NCBI RefSeq assembly: GCF_903819215.1
Contig: NZ_CAIJCT010000010.1
Direction: 5' to 3' (one strand)
Length of the DNA stretch: 64,000 nt
From: Aedoeadaptatus coxii
Lineage (GTDB): Bacteria > Bacillota > Clostridia > Tissierellales > Peptoniphilaceae
Shown: positions 42,315 through 49,825 of the stretch, piece by piece
Layout of the letters: the number at the start of each line of letters is the position of its first letter
How positions within the stretch are numbered: position 1 is the stretch's first letter
Program-made: the position numbers and the translations under genes
The notes under the pieces: generated by a model
Seen by the model: the letters and a program-made list of their open reading frames with translations, nothing else
Told to the model about the DNA's origin: nothing
The model's database searches: none

Positions 42315-42340
42315 AAAAACGGCCTTGCGCCGTTTTTTAT
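42312..42340 (+). terminator. Bidirectional terminator between the coiled-coil gene and tmcAL
   Basis: AAAAAACGGC pairs with GCCGTTTTTT around CTTGC. The stop codons of both converging genes lie within the A and T arms, so each gene ends inside the shared terminator. Confidence 0.85.
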
Positions 42341-43464
42341 TTTCCTTGAAAAAGTCTATTCATAGAATGGTTCGTTAGTATACTCCAAAGATTCATAGCC
42401 TTTTCTTCGTAAGAAAGGAGTTCTCGCTCTTTAGAAGGTAATTTAAAGACGGATTTATAGTTGGTAAAAAGTTGAATATCAGTAGATTTCATTTCTTTCA
42501 GAAAAGCGGTGCCGCTTTCGGAAAAAGCCAATACGTGGAAAGCTTTTTGTTCGTTAGCTGCGATTTGAATATGGTTTGATGTCATGTTTAAAAAGCGGTG
42601 GAGAAGTAAACGTGAGATTCTCCAGCGGGAATAACGTTTCGTCTTTGCATTTTCTAAAAAATCATCATAGGAAGTGCATTCGCGTAAAAACTTTAAAATG
42701 CGGTCGTCGATCCCTTTTTCGTAACCGTCATAAAGATTCCAATCTACAGGATTTTCTAAACAGATGGTGCGATAAAGAAGGTAGAGTGATTCCATCAATC
42801 TATTCTCCGAAAACTGTGGAGGCGTGCCGGCACATGCGCTTTTCATCTCCTTAGGTTTTTCATCGAAGTGTTTACGAATGTAGGAAGCGCTGACGATAGG
42901 ACTAGAACCCTCTTTTATGCGTTCTACGAGGCGAAAATCAATGTGTGAATTAAATTTAGCAAGGGCTTTAAAGTATCCGTAGGCGAGGAGAGCGTTGGAT
43001 TGGAAAAGCCCATTCCAGTTGGGATTTTTTTCTCTTAAAGCAAGTAAATAGGATTCGCTAAAAGAATTTCCTTCGGCCAGAGATTGTTTTAAACGAGCGG
43101 AAAAAATCGGACCTTGCTCATAATCAAAAATTTGCTGAAATTCCTCAATGCTTCCCCATTCCGTGCCGCAAAACACGGCGTCAATTTTCCCAAATCGATC
43201 GGCTATGGACATGGCGCCCTCCGAAAACAACTCGCCGTAACTTGTAGCGATTTGTACGGGAAGGGTAATAACGACGTCGGCACCGGTTTTGACGAGATCT
43301 TTTCCTCTTGTAAAGGGATCCGTGACGACGGGAATACCCCGTTGACTAAAGGCCCCGCTCATTAGAATAATGATGCGGTAGCCTTCTTTTTTTGCCTGCT
43401 CGATTAAATAGACATGGCCATAGTGTAAGGGATTCGTTTCTGCAACAATTAATGCGTTTTTCAT
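42337..43464 (-). CDS. tmcAL: tRNA(Met) cytidine acetate ligase
   Basis: YlbM/TmcAL family, 375 residues. It activates acetate with ATP to acetyl-AMP and acetylates the wobble C34 of elongator tRNA-Met. The nucleotidyltransferase motif is ETNPLHYGHVYLIEQAK; MSGAFSQRGIPVVTDPFTRGKDLVKTGADVVITLP is the family's second block, interrupted here only by wording, and ISRLLLHRFL lies near the C-terminus. ATG 43464 fits the family start; TAGGA lies about 11 bases upstream, a weak site. It is divergent from ackA, which also handles acetate. Confidence 0.9.
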   Translation of the reverse strand: MKNALIVAETNPLHYGHVYLIEQAKKEGYRIIILMSGAFSQRGIPVVTDPFTRGKDLVKTGADVVITLPVQIATSYGELFSEGAMSIADRFGKIDAVFCGTEWGSIEEFQQIFDYEQGPIFSARLKQSLAEGNSFSESYLLALREKNPNWNGLFQSNALLAYGYFKALAKFNSHIDFRLVERIKEGSSPIVSASYIRKHFDEKPKEMKSACAGTPPQFSENRLMESLYLLYRTICLENPVDWNLYDGYEKGIDDRILKFLRECTSYDDFLENAKTKRYSRWRISRLLLHRFLNMTSNHIQIAANEQKAFHVLAFSESGTAFLKEMKSTDIQLFTNYKSVFKLPSKERELLSYEEKAMNLWSILTNHSMNRLFQGK

Positions 43465-43494
43465 AGTAATTTCATTCCTATTCAGCTCATAGTT

Positions 43495-43522
43495 TAGACA
43501 TCGGCTCTTTATATGATATAAT
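43495..43522 (+). promoter_or_regulatory. Promoter of ackA
   Basis: TAGACA (43495-43500, five of six consensus), a 16-base spacer and TATAAT (43517-43522) preceded by TGA, an extended -10. The leader to the ackA ATG is about 30 bases. Confidence 0.7.
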
Positions 43523-43560
43523 AACAAAGGAAAATTTTGAAAGTACTGAGGAGGAAATGT

Positions 43561-44751
43561 ATGAATATTTTAGTCATTAACTGTGGCAGTTCTTCTTTGA
43601 AATACCAGCTAATCGATATGGATCGCAAAGAAGTTCTCGCTAAAGGTTTGGCAGAACGTATTGGTATCGAAGGTGGCCGCGTAAAATACGAAGCAACCGG
43701 AAAAGATGAAATCGTCATTGAAGAAATGTTAGCTGATCACAAAGCTGCATTAAAAATCGTTCTCGATTCCTTAAAACATGAAGAATACGGTGCGGTTAAG
43801 AGCTTAGATGAAATCGATGCAGTAGGACACCGTGTCGTTCACGGTGGCGAAGCTTTTGCGGAATCGGTTATCATCGATGAAAAAGTAATGCAAGCGATCA
43901 ACGACAATGTTGAAATTGCACCTTTACACAACCCGCCGAACATTATCGGTATTGAAGCTTGTAAAGAAATTATGGGCGACGTTCCCATGGTAGCTGTATT
44001 TGACACGGCATTCCATCAATCGATTCCCGAACTGAACTATATCTATGCATTACCTTACGAATACTACGAAAATTACAAAGTACGTCGTTATGGCTTCCAC
44101 GGCACCAGCCATCAATACATTACCGAACGCGCAGCGGAAATGCTCGGTAAAAACCTTAACGAAGTAAATTTAATTACCTGCCACTTAGGCAATGGCTCCA
44201 GCATCAGTGCCGTTAAGGGCGGAAAATGCTTCGATACATCCATGGGCTTTACGCCGCTTGAAGGCCTTGCCATGGGTACCCGTTCCGGCGACTTAGACCC
44301 AGCTATCATTCCCTTCATCATGGATAAAGAAAAGCTCTCCACTGAAGAAATGAGCAATGTTTTAAATAAGAAGAGCGGTGTTTTAGGCGTAAGCGGTGTT
44401 TCCAGCGACTTTAGAGATTTGGAAGAAGCAGCCGAAAAAGGCAATCATCGTGCACAATTGGCATTAGATATTTTCGAAAACCGTGTGCGTAAATACATCG
44501 GCGCTTATTTAACCGAAATGGATCACTGCGACGGTATTATCTTTACTGCCGGCGTTGGCGAAAACTCCATTACCACCAGAGAACGCGTCGTCGACGGATT
44601 AAAGAGCCTGGGCGTCGAAATCGATAAAGAAAAGAACAATATGCGCGGAAAAGAAGCAGTCGTAAGTACCGACGCATCTTCCATTCCCGTTCTCGTCATC
44701 CCGACAAACGAAGAATTAAAGATCGCTATGGAGACTGCAAAGCTCGTATAA
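43561..44751 (+). CDS. ackA: Acetate kinase
   Basis: Converts acetyl phosphate and ADP to acetate and ATP, the main fermentative ATP-yielding step, 396 residues. NILVINCGSSSLKYQLI, GHRVVHGG, FDTAFHQSIP, RRYGFHGTSHQYI, THLGNGSS-like CHLGNGSSI and TAGVGENS are the standard blocks. GAGGAGG precedes ATG 43561. Codon use is strongly biased, consistent with high expression. The partner pta is not adjacent: tmcAL lies upstream and yceD downstream. Confidence 0.97.
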   Translation: MNILVINCGSSSLKYQLIDMDRKEVLAKGLAERIGIEGGRVKYEATGKDEIVIEEMLADHKAALKIVLDSLKHEEYGAVKSLDEIDAVGHRVVHGGEAFAESVIIDEKVMQAINDNVEIAPLHNPPNIIGIEACKEIMGDVPMVAVFDTAFHQSIPELNYIYALPYEYYENYKVRRYGFHGTSHQYITERAAEMLGKNLNEVNLITCHLGNGSSISAVKGGKCFDTSMGFTPLEGLAMGTRSGDLDPAIIPFIMDKEKLSTEEMSNVLNKKSGVLGVSGVSSDFRDLEEAAEKGNHRAQLALDIFENRVRKYIGAYLTEMDHCDGIIFTAGVGENSITTRERVVDGLKSLGVEIDKEKNNMRGKEAVVSTDASSIPVLVIPTNEELKIAMETAKLV

Positions 44752-44755
44752 GCTC

Positions 44756-44785
44756 TTGACATTGGGCCTTTTCCTGTCATATAAT
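44756..44785 (+). promoter_or_regulatory. Consensus promoter of yceD-rpmF
   Basis: Perfect TTGACA (44756-44761) and perfect TATAAT (44780-44785) with an 18-base spacer. It starts immediately after the ackA stop, and no terminator separates them. Confidence 0.8.
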
Positions 44786-44813
44786 AGTGTGCAGCAGTTT
44801 TAGAGGTGATACC

Positions 44814-45344
44814 ATGCGTACCGATATTTCTGAATTTTTAAGGGGAAATGGCATTCATAATTCTGTTTCCGGTGAATTGTCGCCTGAAGACAGTCCTTTG
44901 AATGTAGAAGGTTTAGGCCTCGAAGATCCTGTAAACTATCAATTGGATATTTACAAGGTCGATGGAGACTTAGACTTAGACGTGGACGTACATGTTCACT
45001 ATACATTCAACAGTTGTTGTGACCGTTGTTTAAAACCGTTACGAGAAAGTGTTGAAAGTACGTCCCATATGGTGGTCACAACTGATTCTGATGAAGAGAT
45101 CGAACCCAATGTGTTGGTTGTGGATTCCCTGGATGCGTTCCCTTTGAGAGAATTGGTATTCTCACAAGTTATAACCTCAGTACCGACGAAGATGTTATGT
45201 GATCCGTCATGTAAAGGACTTTGCCCGGTCTGCGGTGAGGATTTAAATCAACACCCCGATCACGAATGTGAGCAGGGGGGAGTCAGTCCCTTTGAATCCT
45301 TAAAAAATCTATTTGATCATGAGTCTGAAGATAGGGAGGTGTAG
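44814..45344 (+). CDS. YceD/DUF177 family protein
   Basis: DUF177 (YceD) protein, 176 residues, almost always encoded just before rpmF. In some bacteria the family is implicated in 23S rRNA accumulation. YTFNSCCDRCLKPL holds the conserved CxxC pair and CDPSCKGLCPVCGEDLN a second zinc-ribbon-like cluster near residue 140. ATG 44814 follows AGAGGTGAT. Cysteines in both clusters suggest metal binding. Exact function remains unknown. Confidence 0.88.
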   Translation: MRTDISEFLRGNGIHNSVSGELSPEDSPLNVEGLGLEDPVNYQLDIYKVDGDLDLDVDVHVHYTFNSCCDRCLKPLRESVESTSHMVVTTDSDEEIEPNVLVVDSLDAFPLRELVFSQVITSVPTKMLCDPSCKGLCPVCGEDLNQHPDHECEQGGVSPFESLKNLFDHESEDREV

Positions 45345-45346
45345 AA

Positions 45347-45535
45347 ATGGCAGTACCTAAGAGTAAAACTTCAAAACAACGTAAAAATAAAAGACGTGCA
45401 TCTTCTTATCGTCTAAATAAAGCAACCATCGTTGAGTGCCCTAACTGTCACGAAACGAAATTGCCCCACCGTGTCTGCCCGAGCTGTGGATACTATGCAG
45501 GCAAAGAAGTTATTGCTAAAAGCGAAGAAATCTAA
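45347..45535 (+). CDS. rpmF: 50S ribosomal protein L32
   Basis: Ribosomal protein bL32, 62 residues. AVPKSKTSKQRKNKRRA is the classic opening; CPNCHETKLPHRVCPSCGYY gives two CxxC pairs, the zinc-binding form. It starts 2 bases after yceD, with GGGAGGTG before the ATG, and ends at a strong terminator. Confidence 0.97.
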   Translation: MAVPKSKTSKQRKNKRRASSYRLNKATIVECPNCHETKLPHRVCPSCGYYAGKEVIAKSEEI

Positions 45536-45568
45536 AAAAAGCTTCCGGTATGCCGGAAGCTTTTTTTA
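45534..45568 (+). terminator. Bidirectional terminator between rpmF and the aminopeptidase
   Basis: Seven A, GCTTCCGG, a TATG loop, CCGGAAGC and seven T make a perfect 15-pair stem that works in both directions for the converging genes. Confidence 0.9.
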
Positions 45569-45572
45569 ATGC

Positions 45573-46802
45573 TTAAAATGCCCAATTGCCGTCTTTAATT
45601 ACAGTTATTTTTTCGCCGTCGACAGTGGTGCCGATAATGGACATATCTTTTGAGCCCACCATAAAGTCGACATGGACGAGACTATCATTGACGCCCAGTT
45701 TCTTTAATTCTTCTTTTGAGAGTGCATCGGCTCCTTCCAAACAAGTGGGGTAAGCCCGCCCGAATGCTAAATGGCAGGATGCATTTTCGTCAAATAGGGT
45801 ATTGTAGAAAAGTTGATTGCGATTGGAAATAGGGCTGTCGAAAGGAACGAGGGCAACTTCACCTAAACGTTTTGCACCTTCATCGGTATCTAGTAAATGC
45901 TCAAGTGTATCTTTTCCCTGTTCTGCATCAAAATCTACGACAACACCGTCTTTAAACCGTAGATAAAATTTATCGATAATATTGCCATTATATGCGAGAG
46001 GCATGGTAGCATAGACGATTCCGTTTACGCCATGGGCGTGGGGTAGTGTAAAGACTTCTTCTGTAGGAATGTTGGCGACAAAAGGTTCGCCGTCCGGTGT
46101 GACACTACCGCCCCCTGCCCATAAATGATTTTCGGGAAGTTCGATGAACAGATCGGTACCTAAGCTATTTTGATAGTGAAGAGATTTGAATTTATAATCT
46201 GTCATTTTTTTTGCAAGAGCATTAATGCGGTTCATATGGTCTTCCCATGTTTTTACGGCATCATCGGTAACCCGTGACATATCAAAAATAGCGTCCCATA
46301 AAGTTTCCAGCGCCTCATCTTCGTCGAGTTCGGGATAAACCTTTTTTGCCCAGGCTTTCGTTGCCACGCCGGCGACAGTCCAGGGATTTTTATCACTCAT
46401 CATTGCTTCTGAATAAAACTCAAGGGCTTTACTTCTATTCATCATGGCGCCTTGAAGTACTTTCGGATCGATTGTTTTTAATAAATCCGGATCCGAACCT
46501 GTAAAGGACAAGAAACCTGCACCTTTATTCAGATAATAGCGATACATTTCTTTTTGAAACTCGGGAACATTATTTAAAACTTCTTCAGGTGCGTGAGTAT
46601 AACGCAAAAGGGTCAAATCATCGTCGCTCCAAAGAATATGCACATCACTTGCGCCGTTTAAATAAGCGTGTTTCGCTGCAAGCACTGCCAGGTCGCGTGC
46701 TTCAATAGGGGCGCGAATGACGAGAGGCTGATCTTTTTTTATACGAATGCCTACTTTAATTAACATTTCAGCATAAGCATCTAATCGTTTTTTAAAATTC
46801 AT
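45573..46802 (-). CDS. M29 family aminopeptidase (AmpS/PepS type)
   Basis: Metal-dependent aminopeptidase, 409 residues, of the thermophilic-aminopeptidase family M29. LDAYAEMLIKVGIRIKKDQPL opens as usual. The metal-binding part includes SLGTDLFIELPENHLWAGG, NIPTEEVFTLP, ARLGEVALVP-like KRLGEVALVPFDSPIS, and HVDFMVGSKDMSIIGTT near the C-terminus. AAGGAGG precedes the ATG. It is a single-gene leftward unit inserted between rpmF and rpsB. Cytoplasmic peptide degradation is the likely role. Confidence 0.9.
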   Translation of the reverse strand: MNFKKRLDAYAEMLIKVGIRIKKDQPLVIRAPIEARDLAVLAAKHAYLNGASDVHILWSDDDLTLLRYTHAPEEVLNNVPEFQKEMYRYYLNKGAGFLSFTGSDPDLLKTIDPKVLQGAMMNRSKALEFYSEAMMSDKNPWTVAGVATKAWAKKVYPELDEDEALETLWDAIFDMSRVTDDAVKTWEDHMNRINALAKKMTDYKFKSLHYQNSLGTDLFIELPENHLWAGGGSVTPDGEPFVANIPTEEVFTLPHAHGVNGIVYATMPLAYNGNIIDKFYLRFKDGVVVDFDAEQGKDTLEHLLDTDEGAKRLGEVALVPFDSPISNRNQLFYNTLFDENASCHLAFGRAYPTCLEGADALSKEELKKLGVNDSLVHVDFMVGSKDMSIIGTTVDGEKITVIKDGNWAF

Positions 46803-46825
46803 AATTCCTCCTTTTTACGATTTTA

Positions 46826-46834
46826 AGTATATCA
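46826..46834 (-). promoter_or_regulatory. Extended -10 of the aminopeptidase gene
   Basis: On the minus strand TGATATACT, an extended -10 with TATACT (46826-46831). No good -35 is visible. It lies 24 bases upstream of the aminopeptidase ATG and close to the divergent rpsB promoter. Confidence 0.5.
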
Positions 46835-46851
46835 TAAATTCAATTGAATCC

Positions 46852-46880
46852 TTGCACAGACCATATGCCCATGTTATAAT
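46852..46880 (+). promoter_or_regulatory. Promoter of rpsB-tsf
   Basis: TTGCAC (46852-46857), a 17-base spacer and TATAAT (46875-46880). Transcription should start near 46887, leaving a leader of about 93 bases before the rpsB ATG, long for this window. Confidence 0.75.
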
Positions 46881-46899
46881 AAATCGGTACAAATACACA

Positions 46900-46954
46900 C
46901 ATGAGGCGAGAATGAAGTTGTTGCTGAAAAGTGGCTTTATTTAAAAACCTCATG
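46900..46954 (+). promoter_or_regulatory. Structured rpsB leader, candidate S2 autoregulatory element
   Basis: CATGAGG (46900-46906) pairs with CCTCATG (46948-46954). Inside it AATGAAG (46911-46917) pairs with CTTTATT (46935-46941) with one G-U pair. This gives a two-part stem just after the predicted start site and 25 bases before the rpsB ATG. S2 controls its own operon in E. coli, and leader structures before rpsB occur in several phyla; a similar role here is inference. Confidence 0.5.
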
Positions 46955-46979
46955 GAGGATTAAACAATTGGAGGTAAAA

Positions 46980-47756
46980 ATGTCTGTAGTATCAATGAAG
47001 AGCTTGCTCGAAGCAGGCGTCCACTTCGGTCACCAAACCAGAAGATGGAACCCGAAAATGAAGAAATACATCTTCACCGAACGCAATGGTATTTATATCA
47101 TCGACTTACAAAAAACCGTTAGAAAAATTGAAGAAGCTTATGACTTCGTTCGCGAAACCGTTCAAGACGGCGGTAAGGTTTTGTTCGTCGGTACCAAAAA
47201 ACAAGCCCAAGATGCCATTGAAAAAGAAGCTAAACGTTGTGGTGAATTCTACATTAACCAACGTTGGTTAGGTGGTCTTCTTACTAACTTCCAAACGATT
47301 AAAACCAGAATTGAACGTTTGAAAGATTTAGAAGAAATGGAAACGGACGGCCGTTTTGATGTACTTCCCAAAAAAGAAGTTATCGGTTTACGCCATGAAA
47401 GAGAACGTCTTGAAAAGTTCCTTGGCGGTATTAAAGATATGAACGGACTTCCCGATGTAATGTACGTCGTGGATCCTAAGAAGGAAAACATCGCCGTTAA
47501 AGAAGCACAAAAACTTGGTATTCCCATCGTCGGTATTCTCGATACAAACTGCGATCCCGATGAATTGGATTATCCCATTCCCGGAAATGACGACGCCATT
47601 CGTGCCGTAAAATTAATTACGGAAACCATGGCTAATGCCGTTATCGAAGGTAAACAAGGTGCTCAAGACGATGCAGAAGTTGAAACCGAGCAACAATCCA
47701 AAGTGGAAACTGAAAATCAAATCACGGATAGTGCGGCTGAAACAGAAGAACAATAA
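46980..47756 (+). CDS. rpsB: 30S ribosomal protein S2
   Basis: Ribosomal protein uS2, 258 residues. SMKSLLEAGVHFGHQTRRWNPKM is the standard opening; the family's FVGTKKQAQDAI and NQRWLGGLLTNFQTI blocks follow. The last 30 residues are an acidic, Gln/Glu/Thr-rich tail. ATG 46980 has TTGGAGGT before it. Codon use indicates high expression. It is followed by a terminator, then tsf. Confidence 0.97.
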   Translation: MSVVSMKSLLEAGVHFGHQTRRWNPKMKKYIFTERNGIYIIDLQKTVRKIEEAYDFVRETVQDGGKVLFVGTKKQAQDAIEKEAKRCGEFYINQRWLGGLLTNFQTIKTRIERLKDLEEMETDGRFDVLPKKEVIGLRHERERLEKFLGGIKDMNGLPDVMYVVDPKKENIAVKEAQKLGIPIVGILDTNCDPDELDYPIPGNDDAIRAVKLITETMANAVIEGKQGAQDDAEVETEQQSKVETENQITDSAAETEEQ

Positions 47757-47767
47757 TAAGGAAATTT

Positions 47768-47803
47768 ATAAGAGTTCTGAGCCAACGGAACTCTTATTTT
47801 TTT
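47768..47803 (+). terminator. Terminator between rpsB and tsf
   Basis: ATAAGAGTTC (47768-47777) pairs with GAACTCTTAT (47788-47797), followed by seven T. It would lower tsf relative to rpsB if read-through is partial. I see no strong promoter in the 33 bases before the tsf start. Confidence 0.8.
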
Positions 47804-47836
47804 GAAAAACATAGAAATTATTTAAGGGGGACTATC

Positions 47837-48481
47837 ATGGAAATTACTGCAAAAATGGTCAAAGAACTTAGAGACAAAACCGGCGCCGGAATGATGGACT
47901 GCAAGAAGGCTCTTAAGGATTCTGACGGCGACGTCGATCGCGCTGCTGATATTTTAAGAGAACAAGGCCTTAGCAAGGTTGCTAAGAAGAGCAACCGTAT
48001 TGCAGCTGAAGGTATTGTTGAAAGCTACATTCACAACAACCGTATCGGTGTGTTAATCGAAGTTAACTCCGAAACCGACTTCGTAGCCAAAAACGAAGAC
48101 TTTAAAGAATTCGTTCGCGATATGGCAATGCAGGTTGCTGCTACAAATCCGAAATACGTTTCCCGTGAAGAAGTTTCTCAAGAAGAACTCGATCACGAAC
48201 GTGCCGTGTTAACGGAACAAGCTTTAAACGAAGGTAAACCCGAACACATTGTCGAAAAGATGGTAGAAGGCCGTTTAGAAAAATTCTATCAAGAAATCGT
48301 CCTTTTAGACCAACCCTATATTAAAGACGGCGATGTAACCGTTAATGAACTTTTAACGAATTTAGTTGCCAAAATCGGTGAAAAAATCAGCATTCGTCGT
48401 TTCTGCCGTTATGAAGTAGGCGAAGGCATGGAAAAACGTACCGAAGACTTTGCTGAAGAAGTAGCAAAACAAATGCAATAG
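47837..48481 (+). CDS. tsf: Elongation factor Ts, short form
   Basis: Nucleotide exchange factor for EF-Tu, 214 residues. The N-terminal UBA-like domain has VKELRDKTGAGMMDCKKAL, followed by the core motif EVNSETDFVAKN. The C-terminal part corresponds to one core subdomain, so it is shorter than the E. coli and Bacillus proteins (about 280-295 residues) and similar to the short forms of some other bacteria. AAGGGGG lies before the ATG. Confidence 0.95.
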   Translation: MEITAKMVKELRDKTGAGMMDCKKALKDSDGDVDRAADILREQGLSKVAKKSNRIAAEGIVESYIHNNRIGVLIEVNSETDFVAKNEDFKEFVRDMAMQVAATNPKYVSREEVSQEELDHERAVLTEQALNEGKPEHIVEKMVEGRLEKFYQEIVLLDQPYIKDGDVTVNELLTNLVAKIGEKISIRRFCRYEVGEGMEKRTEDFAEEVAKQMQ

Positions 48482-48494
48482 GTCGGATTAGACC

Positions 48495-49202
48495 ATGGAA
48501 CCTAGATATAAAAGAATTGTCTTAAAATTGAGCGGGGAAGCCATGGCCGGCGAAAAGGGAATCGGCATCGATTCCTCCACCGTTCGATTATTTGCAAGAG
48601 AAATTAAACGCATTTCCGAAGCAGGCGTGGAAACCTGCATAGTCGTCGGTGGCGGCAACTTCTGGCGCGGCCGCGACAGCAAAGACATGGATCGCGCAAC
48701 CAGTGACTACATGGGTATGCTCGGCACGGTTATGAATGCCCTGGCTCTTCAAGATGCTTTGGAACAAATGGACGTCGTAACCCGGGTTATGACCGCTATC
48801 GAAATGAAACAAGTAGCCGAACCCTATATTCGTCGCCGCGCCATTCGCCATTTAGAAAAAGGTCGCGTCGTTATTTTCTCAGGTGGTATTGGAAATCCCT
48901 ATTTCTCCACCGACACCACAGCTGCTCTTCGCGCTGCTGAAATTGACGCCGAAGTTATTTTGCTTGCAAAAAAAGGCACCGACGGAATTTACGATTCCGA
49001 TCCGAACATCAATTCCAATGCCGTTAAATTTGACAGCTTGAGTTATTTTGATATTTTAAGCAAAAATCTCAAGATTATGGATTCTACGGCAACGTCTCTA
49101 TGCATGGAAAACGACATTCCCCTTATCGTCTTTGGTATCGACACATCTGAAAATATTTTCGATGCGGCCATGGGCAAAGAGTTGGGGACCTGTGTAAAAT
49201 AA
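48495..49202 (+). CDS. pyrH: UMP kinase
   Basis: Bacterial hexameric UMP kinase of the amino acid kinase fold, 235 residues. RIVLKLSGEAMAGEKGIGID opens the protein; VVGGGNFWRGR, the MDRATSDYMGMLGTVMNALALQ block (shown here as landmarks), and AKKGTDGIYDSDP complete the family pattern. It sits 13 bases after tsf and 12 before frr. The order rpsB-tsf-pyrH-frr is conserved across bacteria. Confidence 0.97.
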   Translation: MEPRYKRIVLKLSGEAMAGEKGIGIDSSTVRLFAREIKRISEAGVETCIVVGGGNFWRGRDSKDMDRATSDYMGMLGTVMNALALQDALEQMDVVTRVMTAIEMKQVAEPYIRRRAIRHLEKGRVVIFSGGIGNPYFSTDTTAALRAAEIDAEVILLAKKGTDGIYDSDPNINSNAVKFDSLSYFDILSKNLKIMDSTATSLCMENDIPLIVFGIDTSENIFDAAMGKELGTCVK

Positions 49203-49214
49203 GGAGGATTATGT

Positions 49215-49775
49215 ATGGAGTTCAACGACGTTAAACAAGAAATTCGCACGAAGACGCAAAAAACTCTTGATCGTTTAAAAGAAGATCTAGGCTCCATTCG
49301 TGCCGGACGCGCCAATCCAAGCTTATTGGATAGAATTACGGTAGAAGCTTACGGTCAGCAAACTCCGCTGAATCAAGTCGCAGGTATTACGGCGCCCGAA
49401 GCACGTCTACTCACTATTCAACCTTGGGATGCATCTTTAATTCCCGCCATCGAAAAAGAAATTTTAAAGTCCGACTTAGGTCTCAATCCTTCTAACGACG
49501 GAAAAATTATTCGGCTGGCTATTCCCGCTTTAACGGAAGAACGCCGTAAGGATATGATTAAAGTCGTAGGAAAAGATGCGGAGCAATCTAAGATTGCCGT
49601 ACGCAATATTCGTCGCGATGCTATCGATGCTATTAAAAAAGCTGAAAAGAATAAAGAAATATCGGAAGACGATTTAAAAGTTTATGAAGAAGAAATTCAA
49701 AAGCTTATCGATTCTGCTATTAAAGACATCGACGGAATTGCCAAAACAAAAGAAAATGAATTAATGGAAATCTAA
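49215..49775 (+). CDS. frr: Ribosome recycling factor
   Basis: Splits post-termination ribosomes with EF-G, 186 residues. SIRAGRANPSLLDRITVEAYG is the family signature near residue 27 (read as IRAGRA then SLLDRI), with RKDMIKVVGKDAEQSKIAVRN and the charged C-terminal helix. ATG 49215 follows AAGGAGG; another ATG 4 bases earlier is out of frame. It ends at a terminator. Confidence 0.97.
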   Translation: MEFNDVKQEIRTKTQKTLDRLKEDLGSIRAGRANPSLLDRITVEAYGQQTPLNQVAGITAPEARLLTIQPWDASLIPAIEKEILKSDLGLNPSNDGKIIRLAIPALTEERRKDMIKVVGKDAEQSKIAVRNIRRDAIDAIKKAEKNKEISEDDLKVYEEEIQKLIDSAIKDIDGIAKTKENELMEI

Positions 49776-49787
49776 ATAAAACTTAAT

Positions 49788-49815
49788 AGAGCCCCCTATG
49801 GGGGTTCTTTGTTTT
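49788..49815 (+). terminator. Intrinsic terminator after frr
   Basis: AGAGCCCCC and GGGGGTTCT fold on a TAT loop, followed by TTGTTTT. uppS begins 11 bases later, with no room for a promoter between. Confidence 0.75.
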
Positions 49816-49825
49816 AGGGGGGATT

